Shown here in pieces: positions 59,583 to 64,000 of a stretch of 64,000 nt of DNA. A program made the position numbers and the translations under genes. The DNA is taken from assembly GCA_019307945.1 (NCBI GenBank), contig JAFDIS010000001.1:124001-188000 (forward strand), read 5' to 3'. Below the pieces are notes generated by a model. The model was not told the origin of the DNA. It saw only the letters and a list, made by a program, of their open reading frames with translations, and searched no databases. The number at the start of each line of letters is the position of its first letter. Position 1 is the stretch's first letter. Source of the DNA: Deltaproteobacteria bacterium (lineage in GTDB: Bacteria > Desulfobacterota > DSM-4660 > Desulfatiglandales > Desulfatiglandaceae).

Positions 59583-61940
59583 CTATGCTGATGCGGTCGC
59601 AGCCTCTGGAAACCGGGCGATTTGCCCCAGGGCACCGCTCTCCAGATCGATCCCCACCCGATAGGCCTTGAGCCCCTGCACACCGGGAAGTTCCTCCAGG
59701 TCCAGGGTCACCAGGTCCCTTTTCAGATATCCTTCTTCCTGGAAGAAGGCAAGGTGCCGCTGCATCTCCTCTCCCTCTTCCTGGCTGGAAAAGACCACTG
59801 CGAGGTGACCGGGCTGGGTGAGGCGCTCCCTTCCGCCCTTGATCACGGCCTTGTCAATGCGCGACTTGATGATTTCGTTTCGGATATCATAGGCGCCGTC
59901 CACGTCAAAGCGCTTTTCATCAAAACGAAACCCGATGGAAAGGGGCGCGTTCTGCACCAGGATGAGGTGGGTGGTGTCCAGCGGGACCTTGAGGGATGAT
60001 CTCAGCCGCTCCGTGTGCCACGCCATGCCGCAGGCCACCTTGATCTGCCAGAGCCTGAGGTTGTCCAGGTAGAGCCTTTCAAACTGTCCCGTTTCCAGGA
60101 GCGAAGACCCCACGTAGATCAGGTAGTCCACGCCGTCTGTCCTGTGCCGCTCGAAAAAGTGCGGGAAATGGGCCTGGGCCTGGGCCTCCTCGCGGTCCAG
60201 GTAGGAAGTCAGACGGCCGTTGAGGACCCCCACGCTCTCCTCGAAGGCCTTTCGGAGCCTGTACACCGTGCCCACGCTTGCGTCCACAGCATCTTCATAA
60301 CGATCCACGGCCCGGTTCACCTTGAGCCCCAGGGTGCGCAGGTGGGGGAAGAGAGGTTCGATTTCTTCCTTGACAAAACGCAGGATCACCGGCTCGTCTC
60401 CTGAGGCAAGGCCCGCCCGGATCCGGCTCACGTGGGTTTCCACCCGGGAGCGCAGTTCCTGGAACACCAGCAGCGGCTTGGCCTCGTAGGCCGCCTCCAC
60501 GATGCCGGCCACCAGTCCCAGGTGCTCGACGAGGTCTTCGCGGATGGCCCGGTTCCGCTCGTCCGCCGACCCCCGGATATCCGAGCTGGCGTAAAGGGGA
60601 TAGACGTCCTTGAACACGATGGGCTCCATCTCGGAACCCCTGCCCGCGTTCAGGGCCTCCATGTGCCGGAGCGCCGCCTTACGGAACCGCCATTCCACCG
60701 TGGGGTGGATGGCCGTGCACTTCTCCTTGATGATGCGCTGCACTTGGTTGTTCAGGTCGTCCAGTGCGCGCTGGATGGCCACGGAAAACATGGGGCGAAG
60801 CTGGTCCAGGACCAGGGCGTCCATGGGTCCCAGGTCTCCTGGCCGCGGTGAGCCCAAATCCAGCGTGCCGATGCACGCCCCCTTGTGGCAGAGGGGGGCC
60901 ACGAGCAGGCACCGCACCCCCATCTCGAGAATCTCCTCCTCCAACTTGCCGCACGTGTTCTTCTCGAGGATGTCCGGCACCCGCACCACCTCGTCCCCTT
61001 TGACCGCCTCCTCGTAGACAGTGCCCTCGAATTCCTTCTTGGACACATGCCTGGAGTCCGCAAAAATGCAGCTCCGGGTCATTTCGCAGCCCGAGTTGAG
61101 CAGGAGCACCTCGTCATTCCGAATGGCCGCAAGGCTGGCGGTAAGATCGGGGCGCCGGAACAGGGTCCGGAGCCTCTGCTGGACCTTCAGAAATCCTCCC
61201 TGGGACATGATGGATTCCTGGTCGATGAGGTCGCGCTCCAGGGCCGTGATCACCTCGCGCTCTGTCACGTCCACCGCCTGGACCGCGGTAAAACCCCGCA
61301 GTTCAAACTTCTCAGGCGGGAGGATCTCCCGCAACCGCTCCGGCCGGCCCAGGTTTTCCAGCACAAAGGCCCGGTCCTCGTCGCTCAGGGGGCGGGGCGG
61401 GACCAGGGGAAGGACCTCCACGAACCGGAAGTCCATGTGCATCTGGTAATGCCGGTCCAGGCCGGTTTCAGGGTCCGGCACAATGCGGACGACCGGGTAG
61501 TCGAATTTCTGGGTGATGCCGTAGACCTGCTCCAGGATGAAAAGGAAGGCCCGGATGGCGCGGCCCCGAGTGAAGTCGTCGTCCGCCAGGTTGGTTCGGC
61601 CCTTGAGGCCCCCGTCCCCGTCCAGGAACAGGGTTTTGAACGCGGGTGAAGTAAAGAAAGGCCTTGGGGAAAAGGGGACCACGGCGCCGAACGCCTCCGT
61701 ATCCCAGAAGGCCGGCGGAAAGGCAAAACTCATGAGGCGGTGGACCAGGTCTTCGTGGCGTTTCAACACCTCAGGTTCTTCAATGGGCTCCAGAAGTTCG
61801 GGAGCCCCGGAAAGCTCGGTTTCCAGGTCTTTGTAGAAACCCAGCCTTGCATCCTCCCTGCTGGCTCTGCGAAGGTAGTCCACCAGCGGCCTGAGACTCA
61901 GCACGGCCCGGAATGGGTAGGCCTTAAATGCATTTTCCAT
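59583..61940 (-). CDS. Large GAF-domain protein of unknown function
   Basis: A soluble protein of 785 residues without membrane helices or a known output domain. An N-terminal alpha-helical part (about 1 to 230) is followed by a GAF domain (about 240 to 400, with AIRNDEVLLLNSGCEM, VRVPDILEKN, VRCLLVAPLCHKGACIGTLDLGS). Then comes a conserved segment TAIHPTVEWRFRKAALR (about 418 to 434) and KDVYPLYASSDIRGSADERN (about 452 to 471), and a long helical C-terminal region (about 480 to 785). I know this arrangement from GAF proteins of Bacteroidetes and some Desulfobacterota, always annotated only by the GAF domain. It is in one transcript with rnd. A role as a ligand sensor is guesswork. Confidence 0.8.
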   Translation of the reverse strand: MENAFKAYPFRAVLSLRPLVDYLRRASREDARLGFYKDLETELSGAPELLEPIEEPEVLKRHEDLVHRLMSFAFPPAFWDTEAFGAVVPFSPRPFFTSPAFKTLFLDGDGGLKGRTNLADDDFTRGRAIRAFLFILEQVYGITQKFDYPVVRIVPDPETGLDRHYQMHMDFRFVEVLPLVPPRPLSDEDRAFVLENLGRPERLREILPPEKFELRGFTAVQAVDVTEREVITALERDLIDQESIMSQGGFLKVQQRLRTLFRRPDLTASLAAIRNDEVLLLNSGCEMTRSCIFADSRHVSKKEFEGTVYEEAVKGDEVVRVPDILEKNTCGKLEEEILEMGVRCLLVAPLCHKGACIGTLDLGSPRPGDLGPMDALVLDQLRPMFSVAIQRALDDLNNQVQRIIKEKCTAIHPTVEWRFRKAALRHMEALNAGRGSEMEPIVFKDVYPLYASSDIRGSADERNRAIREDLVEHLGLVAGIVEAAYEAKPLLVFQELRSRVETHVSRIRAGLASGDEPVILRFVKEEIEPLFPHLRTLGLKVNRAVDRYEDAVDASVGTVYRLRKAFEESVGVLNGRLTSYLDREEAQAQAHFPHFFERHRTDGVDYLIYVGSSLLETGQFERLYLDNLRLWQIKVACGMAWHTERLRSSLKVPLDTTHLILVQNAPLSIGFRFDEKRFDVDGAYDIRNEIIKSRIDKAVIKGGRERLTQPGHLAVVFSSQEEGEEMQRHLAFFQEEGYLKRDLVTLDLEELPGVQGLKAYRVGIDLESGALGQIARFPEAATASA

Positions 61941-62106
61941 ATCGGAGATCCTCTCTCCCGGCGGTCCAAACGAGCGTCATGGCGCAAGTTAGGCACGAAA
62001 TGGGGAAAAATCCACTGTTCCTTAGCAAATTTTCTCCACCTGAAGCGTGCCCGCCGGTTGCACCATCCCGGCACCTGTGCCTTTCGCACCAGCCGGTGGG
62101 GGCCCC

Positions 62107-62790
62107 TCAGGCACCCAACCGGAACAGGCGTTCGGCATTTCCGTGAAGGAAAAGGGCCTTGGTTTCCTCGTCCAGACCCAGTTTGTCCAGGTCCTCCAGG
62201 CACCGGGCCGGGGTGATCATGGGGTAGTTCGTCCCGAACATGACTTTCTTTCGGCCGTTCGTGCGCATGTAGTGAACCAATTCCTGGGGGTACCGTTTCG
62301 CCATGTAGGCCGAGGTGTCGATGTAGACGTTGGGGTGTTTCGTGGCCACGGCGATCATCTCCTGGGTCCACGGGTAGCCGATGTGGCCGCAGACCATCAC
62401 GAGTTCCGGAAAATCGATGGCCACCTGGTCGATGTATGGAATGGGCCTGCCGGTTTCCGAAGGCCGCAGGGGTCCGCTGTGCCCCACCTGGAGGCAGACG
62501 GGAATGCCCAGTTCCACGCACTCGGCAAAGACCGGGTAGTACCTCCGATCCGTTGTGGGCAATTCCCACAGCCACTGGACCTGCCGCACTCCCACGAAAC
62601 CGTGCTCCCGAACGTACCGCCGCAGTTCCCGCACCGCCTCCATGGGCCGGAAAAGATCCACGGAGGCAAGGCCCCTGAAACGGTCCGGGAACCTCCGGGT
62701 GGACTCAAGGACCTCCTCGTTCGAAATAAGCGGTCCGGAAGGGCCCCACCATGCGCTCAGAAGCCCCGTGCGCGCGTCCGCTTCGTCCAT
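62107..62790 (-). CDS. Amidohydrolase_2-type protein, 5'-truncated
   Basis: From the ATG at 62790 the frame gives 227 residues that match the central and C-terminal part of metal-dependent amidohydrolases: MDEADARTGLLSAWWGP, SNEEVLESTRRFPDRFRGLASVD, FVGVRQVQWLWELP, PVCLQVGHSGPLRPSETGRP (His about 125), VMVCGHIGYPW (His about 155) and the final FGTNYPMITP. Complete members start about 50 residues earlier with a D-x-H-x-H metal motif. No such motif exists upstream in this frame; the frame runs into the end of the glycosyltransferase gene. The protein should therefore lack one half of its metal site. It is best seen as a 5'-deleted gene, possibly a pseudogene. Confidence 0.75.
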   Translation of the reverse strand: MDEADARTGLLSAWWGPSGPLISNEEVLESTRRFPDRFRGLASVDLFRPMEAVRELRRYVREHGFVGVRQVQWLWELPTTDRRYYPVFAECVELGIPVCLQVGHSGPLRPSETGRPIPYIDQVAIDFPELVMVCGHIGYPWTQEMIAVATKHPNVYIDTSAYMAKRYPQELVHYMRTNGRKKVMFGTNYPMITPARCLEDLDKLGLDEETKALFLHGNAERLFRLGA

Positions 62791-64000
62791 GATCGCAGCC
62801 CCGACGGGCTCCCCGGGTCCCCGCGGCCCCACGCCCAGGCAACGAACTCCAGGTACAGGACCAGGGCGCCCCCACAGGCGAGAAAGGCGGCGGTCGTTGC
62901 CTGGGCGCCTCCCCACTGAAGCCTCAGGGGATAGAGGGCAAGCATGGCCCCTGCTCCCAGGCACAGGGCCGCCGCCCGAAACCATGAGCCCTCCCGTCTC
63001 GACACACCTCCTGAGACACGCTGGAGCAGGCCTGTGATCATCGGCAGGGCCAGGACGTAGTAGTGCACCCAGGCAAGGGGCGCGGTGAGCAGGTACAAGA
63101 CCAGCCCCGCCGCCACGGCGTGTGTTCCCCCCTCATCCCCTGCCCCTGTGCCTGAAATCGCCTTTCCAGCCGCTTCACGCCCCCACCGCCACAGAACCGC
63201 CGCCGTGACCGCACCCAAGGCCAGCGCGAAAGACCAGGCGACTCCCGCACCCAGACTTTTCTTCAAAAGCACAACAGCGGAAAAATTCCCCTGGGACACG
63301 GTGATGATCCGGTCCGGCATGCGGCCCAAAGCGTCCCACCACCAGGCCCAGGCCCTCGGGGTTCCAAAGCTCAGTGTCGAACAGAGGACGGCAAGCCCCG
63401 CACCCCCAAAGAGACCGGCTCCTGTTTTTTTCAGAGCGCTCCACCGCCTCCCAGCCGCCAGCCAGATCCCCAGGAGCGGCACGCAAAAGGCCGTGTTGGG
63501 CTTGAACAGGACCATGAGCCCCAGGAGGATTCCCCCCCAGAGGTGGCGGAGCCCCCCCCGCCGCCTCAACACCAAGAAGAGAACCGCTGCCTGGAGTAAC
63601 TGGAACTGGTTGACGTTGGCCACGCGTAGGTCTGACAGAGCAGGCTCAAACCCAAAGGCAAAGTAGAGCAAAAGGGCGGCGCCCAGCCAGGGGTTCAATC
63701 CGTAGGTCCTGACAAGCAGGAGGATGGAGCCGGGGCCGCACAGGGCGATGAAGAGGAGGTAGGCCTGGTAGGCGGTTTCGTACCGGGACGTATTGAACGG
63801 CACAAGGGCCGCGTAGAGAAAGGGGGTGGAATAGGTCTCGGGAATCTTTCTCGAGGGCATGGCCACGAGAAAGCGGTGCCGGGAATGGGCCGGGGTCTTT
63901 CGGGCCTCTTCGGCCATGAAGCGCCCGAGACGGAGCCTCCCCTCATCCGAGTAGACATTCCCTCCCCCTTCATGCAACAGGTATCTTCCCACGGCCCAGG
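62757..64000 (-). CDS. Membrane glycosyltransferase, GT87-like (DUF2029), 5' end beyond the window
   Basis: A polytopic membrane protein of which about 414 residues are seen; the frame is open to the right edge (WAVGRYLLHEGG at the border), so the start lies outside. At least eight hydrophobic segments are visible. The layout of polyprenol-phosphate-mannose dependent transferases of family GT87 is suggested by PSRKIPETYSTPFLYAALVPF, GILLGLMVLFKPNTAF, a Trp-rich loop (TPRAWAWWWDALGRMP) and APLAWVHYYVLALPM. The catalytic Asp expected in the first loop is not in view. The last 20 residues (after AWGRGDPG) lie in the amidohydrolase sequence read in another frame, so the natural C-terminus was probably lost in the same event. 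Confidence 0.7.
   Translation of the reverse strand, partial: WAVGRYLLHEGGGNVYSDEGRLRLGRFMAEEARKTPAHSRHRFLVAMPSRKIPETYSTPFLYAALVPFNTSRYETAYQAYLLFIALCGPGSILLLVRTYGLNPWLGAALLLYFAFGFEPALSDLRVANVNQFQLLQAAVLFLVLRRRGGLRHLWGGILLGLMVLFKPNTAFCVPLLGIWLAAGRRWSALKKTGAGLFGGAGLAVLCSTLSFGTPRAWAWWWDALGRMPDRIITVSQGNFSAVVLLKKSLGAGVAWSFALALGAVTAAVLWRWGREAAGKAISGTGAGDEGGTHAVAAGLVLYLLTAPLAWVHYYVLALPMITGLLQRVSGGVSRREGSWFRAAALCLGAGAMLALYPLRLQWGGAQATTAAFLACGGALVLYLEFVAWAWGRGDPGSPSGLRSWTKRTRARGF

Overview
The window looks like chromosomal DNA of a GC-rich, Gram-negative, anaerobic bacterium, most likely of the Desulfobacterota (former Deltaproteobacteria). This is inferred from an rnfCDGEAB operon with an enlarged RnfB, large periplasmic multihaem cytochromes, KdsB (Kdo, hence lipopolysaccharide), a polysaccharide export protein, and the order thrS-infC-rpmI-rplT-pheS-pheT-merR. 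I saw no rRNA, tRNA, CRISPR array, prophage or insertion sequence. The content is mostly housekeeping, with three accessory zones and several small scars.

Region 1 to 11.4 kb: a truncated outer-membrane barrel gene and a Wza-like export gene (minus strand), then threonine synthase and rlmH, a lone receiver protein, a NifU/Nfu-N-like protein, a decayed thioesterase gene, an Hsp20, an orphan flagellar-rod-like protein, two secreted proteins of unknown role and a 1005-residue double-domain M16 peptidase. Region 11.6 to 18.4 kb: the complete Rnf operon from a good sigma-70-type promoter, whose RnfB is fused to a GltD/NfnB-like flavin oxidoreductase, followed by a convergent, overlapping rseC. Region 18.6 to 31.2 kb: an M24 peptidase, then on the minus strand the translation operon thrS to merR, apparently continued by two tandem cytochromes with 12 and 10 haem sites.

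Region 31.2 to 43.6 kb: M23 peptidase, MtaD-like deaminase, DUF1015 protein with an overlapping N6-adenine methyltransferase, DciA-like protein, HflK/HflC, a two-ACT-domain protein, and the set recJ, kdsB, queD and zinc-ribbon proteins. Region 43.6 to 53.1 kb: one long minus-strand run of prmA, thioesterase, DUF362, alpha/beta hydrolase, manA, GAF histidine kinase, diguanylate cyclase and an MltF-like transglycosylase. Region 53.4 to 64 kb: an orphan four-PAS hybrid kinase, an HDOD remnant, an RlmL-like methyltransferase, RNase D, a 785-residue GAF protein, a 5'-truncated amidohydrolase and the visible part of a GT87-like membrane glycosyltransferase.

The points I would follow up first are the RnfB fusion together with an RnfD that lacks the usual flavinylation motif, the haem-rich pair placed behind the translation operon, a dispersed repeat of about 110 to 130 bp present three times between genes, a long structured thrS leader, and the truncated amidohydrolase.
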